Below, one piece after another: positions 11,105 through 23,015 of a stretch of DNA of 64,000 nt (positions are counted from its first letter, which is position 1; every line of letters begins with the position of its first letter). Source of the DNA: Carex sylvatica (Eukaryota; Streptophyta; Magnoliopsida; Poales; Cyperaceae); contig CAXKVR010000286.1 in the NCBI GenBank assembly GCA_964058845.1, positions 1 through 64,000 on the forward strand. Reading direction: 5' to 3'. The translations under genes were made by a program, and so were the position numbers. The notes below the pieces were generated by a model that saw only the letters and a program-made list of their open reading frames with translations, was not told the origin of the DNA and did not search any database.

Positions 11105-13754
11105 GAATCAACCATGTGAAAGGAATGAATTTAATTATGGGTAATCGGATAAATTTAATTAAGGGTAAATCGGATAAATTTAATTACTTGTGACATGTGA
11201 AAGGAATGAATAGTGTTGTAAGACCAACCGTGATTAATTCAACATTTCGTTGAAGTCGTTTCAAATTTCCTCCATATTTAAATTCAGAATTTCAATTCTA
11301 AATGTGTGGTTTTAGAGCAAGTCCATCCTGCCAATGTGAGAAAGCTTGCATGGCAAGCTATCTACTTAATTAATTAGTCTGTCTGTACGTAGGTCAGACA
11401 ATTCTAACATACTTATCATGCATGTGTTTTTGTTAATTTATTCTGTTGATTAATTTTCCACCTACCTACGTACGGCACTTCTTTATCTGTACATTTATAA
11501 TTTTTGTTAGTAATTCTAATTTGGGACATTTCTTCATGAGCAGTCTTTGACTCAGTCATCGATCCGGATTCCGGACTAATTTTCTTTTTTTTTGACTACA
11601 TATCAAGAATACAACCATCAAGCTTCTAATGCATGCACTTGGTAATTAATTAAAATTAGCATGCAAAACTCCTCCCCTGCTACAGCTTAATTACTGTACC
11701 ATACTGCAGCCATAGGTAAGTCCACCTCTTCTCTGATTTTTCTTACCACGAAATATATATTCATTTCACTAGCTACAACCAGATACCCCATAATACCCCC
11801 ATGAATCGTGTGCCCCATTTCCTCTTCTTCTCACATCTTAATTAGATTTTTTAAATTCGGCCAAGATGACGTTATTGTGTCAGAGCTAGCTTGATAGAAG
11901 ATTCTCAAAATAATTAACTCCACACCTCAGATGCATAATGGCACTCAAAAAACAAGTGGTGTATATATATATATATATATATATACCGACTCCATATCAC
12001 AATCGGTACAGCCGGTACACAATGGCAGATCTAGAGAATACCGCAAGGTAGCTGTCTTTAATTTCTAGTATAAAATAATTAAGTGATAATGTAGTTCACA
12101 AATTAAACTTAATTAATGACTTATTTATATAAGGTAAGAACTTATATACATTGATATATATATATATATATATATATATAACAAGTGCATGCGCATCAAA
12201 TGACATTGTCCATCAGACCAAAATTTACTTGCAATGTCCATCAGACTCAAATTTACTTCTGATCGATGTCCGTCGACAGACCTAAACTGCACTATTATCT
12301 TGTTAATACCTCTTAATATATTTTAATTGATAGTCATTAGTGAAGGTGTTAATGAATATGATACGGATTAGATGAAATTGTTAATACCTCTATATAAAAT
12401 TAATTTAATTCATAGTCTTGAGTATTAGTCTTAATTACTTTTATCATACCGTTACCCGATAAAATAACTAGTAGAAAAATAAATAATAAGTAATTGACGA
12501 ATAAGTTGATAGTTTGTACAATTCAATTCCAAATAAACAAATAAATCATGTACTTAATATTTTTTTTAAAAGAAATGTACATATTATCATTAAATACATA
12601 AAGTTGCTTTATCTCGTTATCTTAAAAGATATAAATTTTTAATCTAATCAATAATATAAATTATAACAAATCAATTTATAATCTAACAATAAAATTTGTA
12701 TACAAATAAAAATTTATCATATGTAATTTTATATATTTTAATGATTATATAAAACAATGGATACAAAAAAAACTTTTATTCACATCTTTATTCGATAAAT
12801 TAATAAAAAAAATCTTTCTTGTATTTGTCTCTAAAAAGCGAATAAAAAAAATCTTACTAATATTCATCTTATATAATAAGGTACAGATCAAATAATTAAA
12901 CGATAAAAAATATCATTGACAATTTGACATCCTTATCTGTAATTAGTTTAGTTAAATTCCAATTACCAATAGACAATAGGAATTGGATTTTGTCCAAAGA
13001 GTTTTGGATATAATCTTATTCAAAGTTAGATCTTACAGTTTGATTTGCTTTAAAATTTGTACTAACATATTTAAAACTTAATAACTTTAAATAACTCTGT
13101 AAATCTAAACTATCCGTATAAATTTTAACAAAGATCAGATGATTTATAATTGAATTTGGATGAAATTTTGTCCAAAGCTTTCTGGACAAAAACTCCAACA
13201 TAAATAGTATCGCTGGTGAGTGGGGACCGGTTAAAATTAAATTCAAATTGGCCCACAAATATTGCTTGGTGACACTGTGGCTTTGACTTTGTATACTTTT
13301 TCTACAAGTTCCTGGAGAACAAGACAATTGGAAGTCCTGTCATGTCAATTTTCAAATTGATGCAACTACACCACGGTTTTTCTCTTTTGTTTTCTTTTGT
13401 ATAAAAATACCGCCGGACTAAGATAAGGGATTAGGCTGCTCTTTTGCATACTTATAGGTTTCGGTATGAAAATAAATTTGCTATGACCCTGCCATTTTCA
13501 ACCCACTTAGTCATTTCTCTTTATGCATGAATTTCTTTTTTTTGATATTCAATGGCAGAGGCTCCCAGAAAAGTTTTATGCATGAATTTCAAAAACAAAA
13601 ATTTAGATGTACGAATTTTAAAATTGATAAATGGATAGATAGAGAATTGCAGGTCCCTGTGATTCTCCAGAATCACAGCATATTTATTTCCGTTTCGGTA
13701 TAGTTTTCTCATGAATGGATCAGACAATTGTTTGATAATGATATATTTTTTTCA
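11105..13754. other. Gene-free AT-rich interval with TA microsatellites
   Basis: No gene recognised. (TA)n tracts lie at about 11959-11984 and 12156-12182. The longest open frame (13016-13327, minus) shows no recognisable motif, and I do not call it. Confidence 0.6.
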
Positions 13755-13876
13755 TGAGGAGAGTTTCTATGTAACCCATGTATTTCATATCACATCATAT
13801 TTTATATTTTGTATCTTTATTTTCAAAGTCCAATATATCGATTCAAACCGATTAGTATGATATCCATATTAAAATA

Positions 13877-14711
13877 CTAGTATTATACCCATGCGTTGCG
13901 ATGGGGACATATTATAAGAAAAAAAATATATCAAAGAAAAGAATAATTATTCAAAAATTAAGACCCATGTTAATAAAAAATTTATATGATTATGTATTTT
14001 TAATTAACTTTAATCGTGATCTCTGATAACAATTTGATGATGTGATGATTCTTTATTTTTAAGTACCAATAATATCAAATAATAGCTCGATTCGAATCTA
14101 ATATCAAATATCGTACAACAATTCAATATCGACATATAATATGATATCAAAAAACATAAAGAATAAATGTTATCATGTGTATGTATAGGATTCATACACA
14201 CACACACATATTATAAGAGAAATGTATATATATTCACACACATTCCAATTTATATTCTTATTCTTCTTTGTTTCTAGAATATATATATATATATATATAG
14301 AGTAAGTCTACCATACATTGCAATGCATAGGCACCTCTATGCATTGGACTATAAATCACGGATTCAAAGTCCAAATGACCGATCCAAACCGTTCATCTTG
14401 TTCTCCATATTAATATGTGCTTGGAGACCAAATTTTATATTTTTTGGAATTTGTTTACTATTTATTAAGCCACATTGAAAATCACTGATCCAACGGTGCC
14501 TTTTGATTTTACTGTAACCGTTGGATCAGCGATTTTCAATGTGGCTTAATAATAGTAAAAAAATTCCAAAAAATATAAAATTTGGTCTCCAAGTACATAT
14601 TAATATGGAGAACAAGATGAACGGTTTGGATCGGTCATTTGGACTTTGAATCCGTGATTTATAGTCCAATGCATAGAGGTGCCTATGCATTGCAATGTAT
14701 GGTAGACTTAC

Positions 14712-14743
<32 letters not shown>

Positions 14744-15199
14744 CACACACACATTGATATATTATATATTTGAAATATATTCTAAATTACCCACAACAAT
14801 ATGTATAGAAACAAAGAAAGAGAAATAAGAAAAAAATTGATTTCCATTGTGATCCGTTAAGAAATGAAGAAAAAGTAAGAAAACAAATAAATAAGAAAAT
14901 GGAAGGTGGAGTCTTCTCAATTGAAGAGAAGAATTATGAAAACAAATAAATAAGAAAATGGAGAAATATATCACTAAATTTCAGATTTTGTTCAATTTTA
15001 ATTGTAACGTATCGTGTGGCAGCACATGTGGTGAGTATGTTTTTAATTAAATTTAAATTTTTATACATAAAACAGATGCATTTAAATAAAAGAAGACAAA
15101 TTATGTAATTAGAGAGTTGAGATCAAATCTGAAGTTTCATCTTTCAATCGTAGTTATTGGCAGATTGGACACCCAACGTGCTTAATAATAGAATGGAAA
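13877..15199 (-). mobile_element. Non-autonomous Helitron inside MITE-E (minus orientation)
   Basis: Read on the minus strand, the 3' terminus is the hairpin CCCATCGCAACGCATGGG followed by TATAATACTAG and a host T, the plant Helitron ending (hairpin, about 10 nt, CTRR). On the plus strand CTAG is at 13877-13880. The 5' end is uncertain: from where MITE-E resumes it should lie near 15197-15199 (minus: TTTCCATTCTATTATTAAG), but this is not a clean TC start. No Rep or helicase frame. MITE-A2 lies inside. Confidence 0.6.
14301..14712. mobile_element. Palindromic MITE-A, copy 2 (full length)
   Basis: 412 bp from AGTAAGTCTACCATACATTG to its inverse complement, ending CAATGTATGGTAGACTTACT, inserted between long TA tracts. 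Each arm carries CCGATCCAAACCGTTCATC, CCATATTAATATG and CTATTTATTAAGCCAC. The centre is AACGGTG...CCGTTGGATC. It is the cleanest member of family A in the window. Confidence 0.88.
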
Positions 15200-15476
15200 T
15201 GTTTGGTGATGAAATTTTATAATTTTTGGGAATTTTTTACTATCTTTTTAGATAGGCAGAAAATTATTGTTTTTGAATGGTCCAGATACAGTAATTTTGT
15301 ACCTATCTTAAAAGATAGTAAAATTTTTTGCAAAAATTATAAAATTTCATACCCATGAATATTTTAGTATGGATATCATGTTGAGCGATTTGGATTAATA
15401 GTTTGGACTTTGAAAGCGGAGATATATAATATAAGGTATGATGACATATAAAAGACATGAGATATTGAAACCCTCC

Positions 15477-17110
15477 TATTTTTTCATTATACAATTTTTT
15501 GATGCATATAAATGATTAAATTTACCATGAATTTTATGAATAGCATTACTATATTATGTTGTTTATGAATAATTATTAATAATAATATAAGTGATGATTT
15601 CTTATTATATTTAGTGTACGGAAGACATCATCAGTGTTAACAATATTAGTAGCTAGTACAGAGACATCACTGATGATATATATCATAAGTTTTAGTATAT
15701 TTTTTTGATATAATATCTTATGCAGAGTCAGTAATGATATCTTCAGTACTAGTGTTAGTATATTTCCCTTATAATTAATTTGTAAAACATTGTATATATT
15801 TTATAATTTTTTGGAAGTAATTGGTTGGAGATTTTCCAACAAGCTAGTAATTATTTGTTATAAAGTACAATTAGTAAACTAACTTAATATGTAATATTTA
15901 TATAAATTGGTCGGCCATTGATATAGTTGTATATTATTGGAATGAAAATATTTGCCTACTTAATTGAAATAGATTTATTATTTTCAATTTATTTTAAATA
16001 ATATGTCATAGAATCAGAGGCGGAGGGAAGAATAGTGAATTAATGAGATCAATTGACCTCCATTTTTTTTACCCCCATTTTTTAAATTTTTTAGTATTTA
16101 TGTATAATTTTCTATATAATATAGAGTAAAATGGTTTGAAATTATAAAATTTTTTTTTATATGATTGAATATATATTTAACCCCTATAGTTCGAAAGTTT
16201 GGCTCCGCCTTCCATAGAACCGACTATACAATCAGAAATCTTCAACTGAAAACTTAAGATAATAGTACTAATACCCATTTAAAGTATTTTTTAAAACAAA
16301 GAAAGTGTTTAATTATTATGATTTGATGAACCTTGTTAGTATCTACTTATTACCAATATATATATACAATAAATTAATGCATCGGTCGTTTTCTTTTCAA
16401 CAATATCGCTTTCCTCTAATCACTTTAAACATTTTGACTTTTTCTTAAGAATTTGAGGTCAAATTGAGCCGTGTGGCTGCACATCTAGCTTGGAATGCTT
16501 GAACAGTTTAAACAAAATTAATTGTTCGTTGAGCATATTATACCGGCTTACATACATAATGATGTATTATATGATGACCGTACCTAATATTAAACTAATT
16601 GAAGGTTTTTTCGTCTTTGAAGGGTTCCGAGAGCTAGCTCTTGAATATTTGAATAAGTATACAAGGAAGATCAATGTGCAACTTCTCTCTTCTCATACAA
16701 ATCAACCCTCCCGGCCCTTTTTACTAATGAAGCTATTGAACTGATTGCACCCCTAAAAAAGTTTGAAATTTTCCAACATAAACCTCACTACAAGGTGCAA
16801 GATAAACACAAATATTATAGATTTTAACTGTTCTTGTTGAAATCAAAACTTGACCTTAAAGTTGACGAGTTATTCAAAGGCACGCTTTAATAATAATTTT
16901 CTTCTAATGTTACTCGCTATTTGTTGATATGACCATCTATATATATATATAACCATATTAAAGCATCTTCCCATCACTACCTTCACAATTTGTCTCCAAA
17001 ACCCGGGCATTGTACATTACAATTAAACAAACGCCACACTAAATCAAAACTTAACATCCACACACACATTAGCTAGAGAGCTCGTTCATTCTCTATCACT
17101 GATCAACAAC
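15477..17110. other. Intergenic before the TIR gene
   Basis: No supported gene. Around 16018-16216 there is a sequence with GGCGGAGGG at one end and GGCTCCGCC at the other, likely an old repeat. The open frame 16490-16744 has no family resemblance. The last 200 bp are the TIR gene promoter and leader. Confidence 0.55.
16938..16951 (+). promoter_or_regulatory. Probable TATA box of the TIR-only gene
   Basis: A TATATATATATATA run, about 160 bp before the ATG at 17111, is followed by an ordinary C/A-rich leader. The position fits, but the TA run could also be a simple repeat. Confidence 0.4.
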
Positions 17111-18290
17111 ATGTCATCTCTCCGTAGCAAAGCTCTAAGAAGCGTTACCGTCTCACGTTACATTCCGAGACCGGCAAAGCACGAGGTTATAAAGCCTAAG
17201 CCCAAGTCTGTTTGCACTCCGTCTTACGATGTTTTCATTAACCATCGGGGAATCGACACAAAACGTACCATAGCATCCTTGTTGTACGACCGATTAGTAG
17301 AAATGAACATTCGGCCATTTCTCGACAACAAAACAATGCAGCCTGGGGATAAGCTCTATGAAAAGATTAATGCAGGAATTAAGGAGTGCAAGGTTGGAGT
17401 AGCCATCTTTTCTCCGAGTTATTGTGATTCATGCTTTTGTTTACACGAGTTGGCCATGCTGGTCGAGGGAAAGAAGAAGATTATACCGATATTTTATGAT
17501 ATCAGACCGTCTCAATTGCTCCTAGCAGATGTAAAATGCGGGCCTATCTTTAAACCCGAGGAGATCGAACGGTTCAGAATGGCACTACAAGAGGCCAAAT
17601 ACACCGTCGGTCTCACATTCGACTCCAACAAAGAGTAAGTTTATATAGACACATGCACTCAGAAACATTTATGGTTCATGAGTCTCTTTATTTTTCTAAG
17701 TCACATTTTTAAATTAATATGGTCATATCCCCCAAAATTCTGAATTATTTGAAGTATGCAATCATTTATGGAAGATCAAAAAATTCTTATCAGATAGCTC
17801 ATAGCTATCTCTGTCTTTCTAATGGTGCAACATTGTGCAAAATATTGTGTTTCTTATAGAAGAGGTGCTAGTACATTCAATATCTACAGCAAAATATCAT
17901 ATTCTCACTATTTAATGTCAATAGCATAGTTTGATTGACTTAATATAATTTCTCTGGTTTCAAAAATTCAATGCCGTGGTATATGATAAAAGAGAGCAGA
18001 GAGAGAGAGAGAAAAAGAATGCATGTTTTTGTACTTATTATATATACTACAAACACATATATGGATATTTTAATTTTTGTGCATGCATCCTATAATTTCT
18101 ACACAGATCATTCCAGTTAAAAATGCATGTTAATTGTGGTTTTTTAAATTCTCAATTATATATTTATATGATTTCATATAGATATCTAATCATGGAGCAA
18201 TTTTGTAATTACAGGAATTTGTCACACCTCGTGGGTAGAACTGCAGACATTGTGGCAAAAATCGTAAAAGAAGAACAACGGCGTGTATAA
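17111..18290 (+). CDS. TIR-only protein, BdTIR-like (probable NADase / cADPR-isomer synthase)
   Basis: Exons 17111-17634 and 18215-18290 join in phase 2 (GA/G) to give 199 residues. The TIR domain starts at about residue 38 with SYDVFINHRGIDTKRT and includes FLDNKTMQPGD, the FSPSYCDSCFCLHELAML block and the end EEAKYTVGLTFDS-like segment (here QEAKYTVGLTFDSNKE). E113 in CLHEL sits where plant TIR NADases have their catalytic glutamate. There is no NB-ARC or LRR sequence, and the second exon ends in a basic helix with the stop, so this is a complete TIR-only gene rather than a broken TNL. The NHRGIDTKR and YCDSCFCLHELAML wording is typical of the TIR-only clade shared by monocots and dicots (BdTIR-like), whose members cleave NAD+ and can make cyclic ADP-ribose isomers. 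The activity of this copy is inferred, not shown. Confidence 0.88.
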
Positions 18291-19234
18291 TAAGTCGACA
18301 ATGCTAATTCAAAGGACGCATTTTTCGTCTTTAAAATTCAAAAAAAAAAAAAGTTAACACATTCATTCAATTGTTGGTAATTAATAATAAGTACAATCAT
18401 ATATAGCTGGAGGATCGGAAATTAGATGTCTCCAAATTTTGTTAATTATGATAATAAATTTCTAAGTGAAAATTAATAAAGATAATTCCTTTTGTTTGTG
18501 TTAGTGTTCTTGTTTTATTGATATGTAAATTTGTAAGTGAAAAGAATATTCTTTTTTTTTTCTTTGTAAAAAAAGAAGAGTTTAATTTGAAGTTCATAAC
18601 GTATAGCATTCTTTGTTTCTTCACGCGGTTTGTTTTGTTCTTGTCAAAACCTTAAATTGATTCGAATTTATGACTTTAGAATTGGTGCTTATCAATAGTC
18701 TCATGAAGAGTTGGAGTTACATATGTATACGTTCCAACGGACAGATTAATTAAATACTTTAAATAGTCAACGAAAAGAACACATTTTGTATTTGGCCTTT
18801 ATTCGTCTTTGGTGTTGATGTAATTAAGCGGTCAACAAATGGAAGTTGATTAGTCAAGATCGATACTTCAATGAATTACAGCCCAAGCTATTAAATAATC
18901 TTTTTTTTCTTTTTGGTATATATATATATATATATGAAAAGAGATCACTTATATATTTTTTTCTGTGACACTAAATTATATTTTATATTTTTATAGTTTT
19001 CGAAATTCAAATAGTGCATCGATATTTTAATGAATTGCAGCCTAAGGTATTAAATAATAATTTTTTTCTTTTGGATATATATCTAGGTTATTCATTCACA
19101 TATCTAGTAGCTAGTCAAAGCTATCCGATTTGCATATATCAAGATTTATATTTATGCCCACTAAGTTGATATAAATTTTTAGAAAGCATATAATTGTTCA
19201 TAGATATTTGTTCATTATTTATTCAAAAAAAACT

Positions 19235-19760
19235 ATCATTTAACCTGTGTAAATTCTATAAATTTAATAATTCAATGCTGTAACTTATAAAAATAATCTT
19301 ATAAAAAATGTAATAAAAAATTTTAAACATTCAGAAACTTTTCGTTAACGGTTTGCAACTTGGCCAACTTGGCAAACTAACTATACTTCGTGCAGGACCA
19401 CTTGGCAAACTAATTATACTTTTCTTACTAATAGTTAATGGAAGTTATTTGCAATTAATGCCAGTTATTTGCAATTAATGACAATTTTACAAAAACTTAT
19501 ATAACATTCCACAAAAATTTATAGAACATTTCAAGTCATTAGACTTGCGTCAATTCTATAAAATTACTAACTCAATGATGTAACTTATGTAACAAATAAT
19601 ATAAAAACGTAATTATCATTTTCAAACATCCAAGAAAACTTTCATTTGACTTGCGTCAATCATGTAAAATTACTAACTCAATGTTGTAACTTATATAACA
19701 CATCTTACAAAAAATGTAATTAAAATTTTCAAACATCCGAAAACTTTGAAACTACCAGTA
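19235..19760. repeat. Tandem repeat array 1 (diverged)
   Basis: Units containing ACTCAATGATGTAACTTAT / ACTCAATGTTGTAACTTAT, then AAAAATGTAATTAAAATTTT and AAACATCC, recur at about 107 bp spacing near 19567 and 19674, with an older copy near 19260-19340. Confidence 0.6.
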
Positions 19761-19794
19761 CAAATTTAATGTGTCATATCCTATAGATTTACAA

Positions 19795-20290
19795 GATCAA
19801 TAATCCATATCACCTCTCTATCATCTCTTTTCTTCAGATCTCCACAAGATGAATACTGTAAAATTACAAGATGAATACTTAAAATTACAAAATGAATACT
19901 GTAAAATTAACAGATCAATACTCCATATTGCCTCTCTATCATCTCTTTCCTCCAGATTTCCACAAGGTGAATACTATAAAATTACAAGTTGAATACTGTA
20001 AAATTAGTAGGAAAAATACTGTAAAATTAACAGATCAATACTCCATATCGCCTCTCTATCATCTTTTTACTTAAGATCTCCACAAGATGAATACTGTAAA
20101 ATGACAAAATGAATACTGTAAAATTAACGGGGCAATACTGTAAAATTAACATATCAATACTCCATATCGTCTCTCTATCATCTCTTTTCTTCAGATTTTC
20201 ACAAGATGAATATTGTAAAATTAACGAGAAAATACTGTAAAATTAACAGATCAATACTCTATATCGCCTCTCTATCAACTCTCATTCATG
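19795..20290. repeat. Tandem repeat array 2, about 118-bp unit
   Basis: Five units, each containing CCATATCGCCTCTCTATCAT (variants) followed by an ATCTCCACAAGATGAATACTG segment and ACTGTAAAATTAACAG. They start near 19799, 19917, 20037, 20157 and 20254, so the period is about 118 bp, with a shortened last unit. No coding role seen. Confidence 0.75.
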
Positions 20291-21572
20291 TCGCTTCTCT
20301 CAGATCATCTCCTCATATCTCCTCTATATCAAAATTTAACAGAAATAAAGAAATAATTACGAGATTCCTTACTGTATCAAATCAAATAACAAATTCAAAT
20401 AAAAGTTCAAATAAAAGTTCAAAACAATGCTAGATCTGTTACTGCATCAAATAAAACAACAAATTTAATAGAAATAAAAAATAACTCACTAGATTTAAAT
20501 TTCGCCATGTTCTTCAACCCTGACAACTTCTATCCAGTCGAAATTCACTCCTGAAGGTTCCGTCGAGAAAGAGGAACGAAAGAGGAATGAAATCGCGAAA
20601 AGAGGAAGAAAATCGTGGAAAGGGGAAGAAAATCTCCTGAAGGTTATCGCCTCTCTCAGATCACTCTTGAATGTTCCCTCGAGACGAAAGAGGAAGAAAA
20701 TCGTGGAAATTACGGAGCAAATTTGATCAGAATGGGAAGTTTCGTAAATAAAATTTAAAAAAGGAAGGTGCGATAGCAAGTTTAAATAGGAGACGTATGG
20801 GTGCGGACCGAAGACAATTAAAAATAGTTGAAACTGAGAGTAGATAACGCTGTAGACAAATGGTGGATAAAATAGTGTGGATGAAAACTTTTTCTCAAAT
20901 TGTTATTTGTCAATAAGAATCTTGATGCGGATCTAACGGTGTTCATATGGCATTGAACTGAATTTGTGTTGACACTGCACAAGCTTTGGTGCTTTTCACC
21001 CCATGCATATTGTATCGTTTCTGCCATTTCTTAACCTCACTTCTGTTTTAATATCAACGGAGGATTAATTTGTGGATATATATATTTCATGTTACAACAA
21101 AAGAAGAAAATACTAAAAGTTTGGAACTGCTTTTATCATATATCTTTGCAAAGTTTGGAACTGCTTTTATCACTTAAATACTTGAAAAATCTTCTATATT
21201 GTGTTGAGTGGCTTGACCCCAACCTATATTAAAAAGAAAATACTAAAATACTAGCAACATTAATTATATATTTTGAAAATCATATGTTACCAAAAAAACA
21301 AAGCAGCTTTGACTAATAAAAAACTGTGCATAAGTTCATAAGTTCTGTTTCTCTATAGAAAGATCACAAGTTTAATTATTGAAATTAACGTCTAAAATAC
21401 ACTGTGGTGTACCGAGTCCTTTAATATATCCAAAACAAAAAACAAGAAACGTATGCCAATGTATGGACCGTCTGATTTATATCATCATATATATGGGTAC
21501 GGAATTTGAAGTCAACTTAATTCCAACGATAAGATCAGGATATAACCTACGGAGAATTTTCCCTTCAAACTT

Positions 21573-21620
21573 GCCACGTGGCATGTGACATTATGCAAGT
21601 GGATACTGAAGCCACGTGGC
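21573..21620. promoter_or_regulatory. Two perfect G-boxes 38 bp apart
   Basis: GCCACGTGGC occurs at 21573-21582 and 21611-21620, each followed by an AT-rich GCAT/ATTATG context, so the spacing reflects a small duplication. G-box palindromes bind bZIP and bHLH factors. No gene is adjacent, so the function is unknown. Confidence 0.45.
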
Positions 21621-22423
21621 ATTATGTATGCAAGATTAGGATAAACCAGACCGGGTCAAATTGTCGGCCATAAAGCCGAAATTTTTAAATATATCATTTT
21701 CTTAAAAAAAAATAATATTTTTTGTACTATTTTATTTCTAACATAGCTGTATCTAGTGGATGCGGTTCAAAATAGAGGTCCACACTCAGTAGATGCGGTT
21801 CCAATTTTTTTTTTTCAAAAAAGGAGTTTTATATTTGTTTGATTTTTGTTATTTGTTATGTTTTAATTGTTTTGGTTTTTATTATGTTTTATATATTTTA
21901 TTTTTTTATTAAATAACAATAAAATGGACTTTATTTTTGTTTGAAATGTCATTTTGTTGAGAAAAAAAATGAAGAAGCAATAAATAGAACAATATCGTGC
22001 TAATGTTATCGTGATTACAATAAAAATACATCTAACAAATATGAAATAAACAATACTCTTGAAATTACAACTAAAAAGATCCAATACAATAAAAATATAA
22101 ATTTATCTCCTAGATAAATATCCATAGCTTGCCTCTCAATCTGTAAATTTACAACTGTTATTATTAAGTCTCAATATTTTTTTTTGAAAGTTGAAATTAA
22201 ATAAAATAAATTAATTAACTACATCTCGAGCATCTCTGTTTTGTCTTTGTTGTATATCTCAGCCGGCTTGGTGTCCTCTTCTCCTCTTATTTAGTAAATC
22301 CAGCCATATCAGAATTCTATTATGTCGTATTCGACCCAAAGTAATATTATTTGAATATGGAACAAGGACAGGGCCCTCGTTTTTCGGCCATTCTGACTGA
22401 TTGTCATACACATATCATTCTAG

Positions 22424-22550
22424 GTTTTTCGGCCATTCTGACTCCATTATTCTAAACAAGAAAGAGTTAGAACCAGATTTTTCGGCCCTCGTTTTTCGGC
22501 CATTCTGACTCCATTATTCTAAACAAGAAAGAGTTAGAACCAGATTTGTG
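22424..22550. repeat. Direct duplication, about 71 bp
   Basis: TTTTTCGGCCATTCTGACTC followed by CATTATTCTAAACAAGAAAG and AGTTAGAACCAGATTT occurs twice in a row. A third short copy of the CGGCCATTCTGACT start lies just upstream, near 22384. Confidence 0.75.
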
Positions 22551-22567
22551 CTCAACCAGTGAGCATA

Positions 22568-22783
22568 CTAATTTTGACCTGAATATATATTAAGGTCATA
22601 CCAATCCTGATCCAATTCTAGGTTCTGACCAATAACCAATTTAAGGGCCACATAATCACTACCCGGCATTTCCGGAATCATAGAAACAAGCCTAATACTG
22701 TAATAAACTCCATTAGAGCCTGTTAAAATCTCCCCATCAGTGTAAACATATATCATAAGAGCCATTTTGATCTGAATATACAC
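22568..22783 (-). pseudogene. Possible MULE transposase N-terminal fragment
   Basis: The open frame reads MALMIYVYTDGEIL, then GSNGVYYSI, LVSMIPEMPGSDYVALKL and WYDLNIYS. The YxDGEI...GSNGVxY start and the following 60-residue pattern resemble the N-terminal domain of plant MuDR-type transposases. No FAR1/MULE catalytic domain or SWIM zinc finger follows in the window. The placement inside an inverted-repeat element supports the call. It could also be an unrelated short frame. Confidence 0.3.
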
Positions 22784-23015
22784 AAAAATCTAGAATTAAA
22801 AATTAACTTAATTAATTACTAAACTACTAAAAAAATAAAAAATTGAAAAGGATAAAAAGAATACAATTCAAAAGCTCTGGTTTAAGAGAGAAAATTGGTC
22901 AGTGTGAGAAATAAAATTATCTCTCTGAATGGTTGTTATAGAAAAACACCGTAGGGACCGCATCCGCTAGGTGTGGTCCAAATTATGGGGCCGCGTCCTT
23001 CAAGTGCGGTCATAA

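Larger units (their letters stand above)
13755..15476. mobile_element. Palindromic MITE-E, split by a Helitron
   Basis: The left arm (about 13755-13876, GAGGAGAGTTTC, AAAGTCC, GATATCCATATTAAAAT) and the right arm (about 15199-15476, ATTTTAGTATGGATATC, TTTGGACTTTGAAAG, GAAACCCTCCT) are inverted copies. The centre is an ATCTTTTTAGATAGG / CCTATCTTAAAAGAT palindrome. The arms are now more than 1.3 kb apart because of the insertion of 13877-15199. Confidence 0.65.
18291..21745. other. Gene-free interval with tandem arrays
   Basis: No supported gene. It holds the two tandem arrays at 19235-20290 and a purine-rich segment (20560-20760: repeated GAGGAAGAAAATCGTGGAAA). The minus open frame 20495-20779 crosses this segment and has no recognisable motif, so I do not call it. 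Confidence 0.55.
21746..23015. mobile_element. Degenerate Mutator-like element
   Basis: The left end (GTGGATGCGGTTC ... GGTCCACACTCAG ... GATGCGGTTCC, 21755-21812) and the right end (GGACCGCATCCGCTAGG ... GTGCGGTC, 22955-23010) are inverted, diverged copies. Inside lies a minus-strand frame resembling the N-terminal region of plant MULE transposases, plus a 70-bp duplication near 22424-22550. The catalytic region is absent. Confidence 0.45.

Noticed and set aside
13016..13327. 103-residue minus frame
   Set aside because: No family resemblance and no promoter or splice context; its length is plausible by chance in this much sequence.
16490..16744. 84-residue plus frame before the TIR gene
   Set aside because: No motif and no in-frame link to the TIR exon. 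The TIR gene has its own leader and ATG.
20495..20779. 94-residue minus frame
   Set aside because: It derives from a purine-rich internally repeated segment. No recognisable domain and no supporting context.
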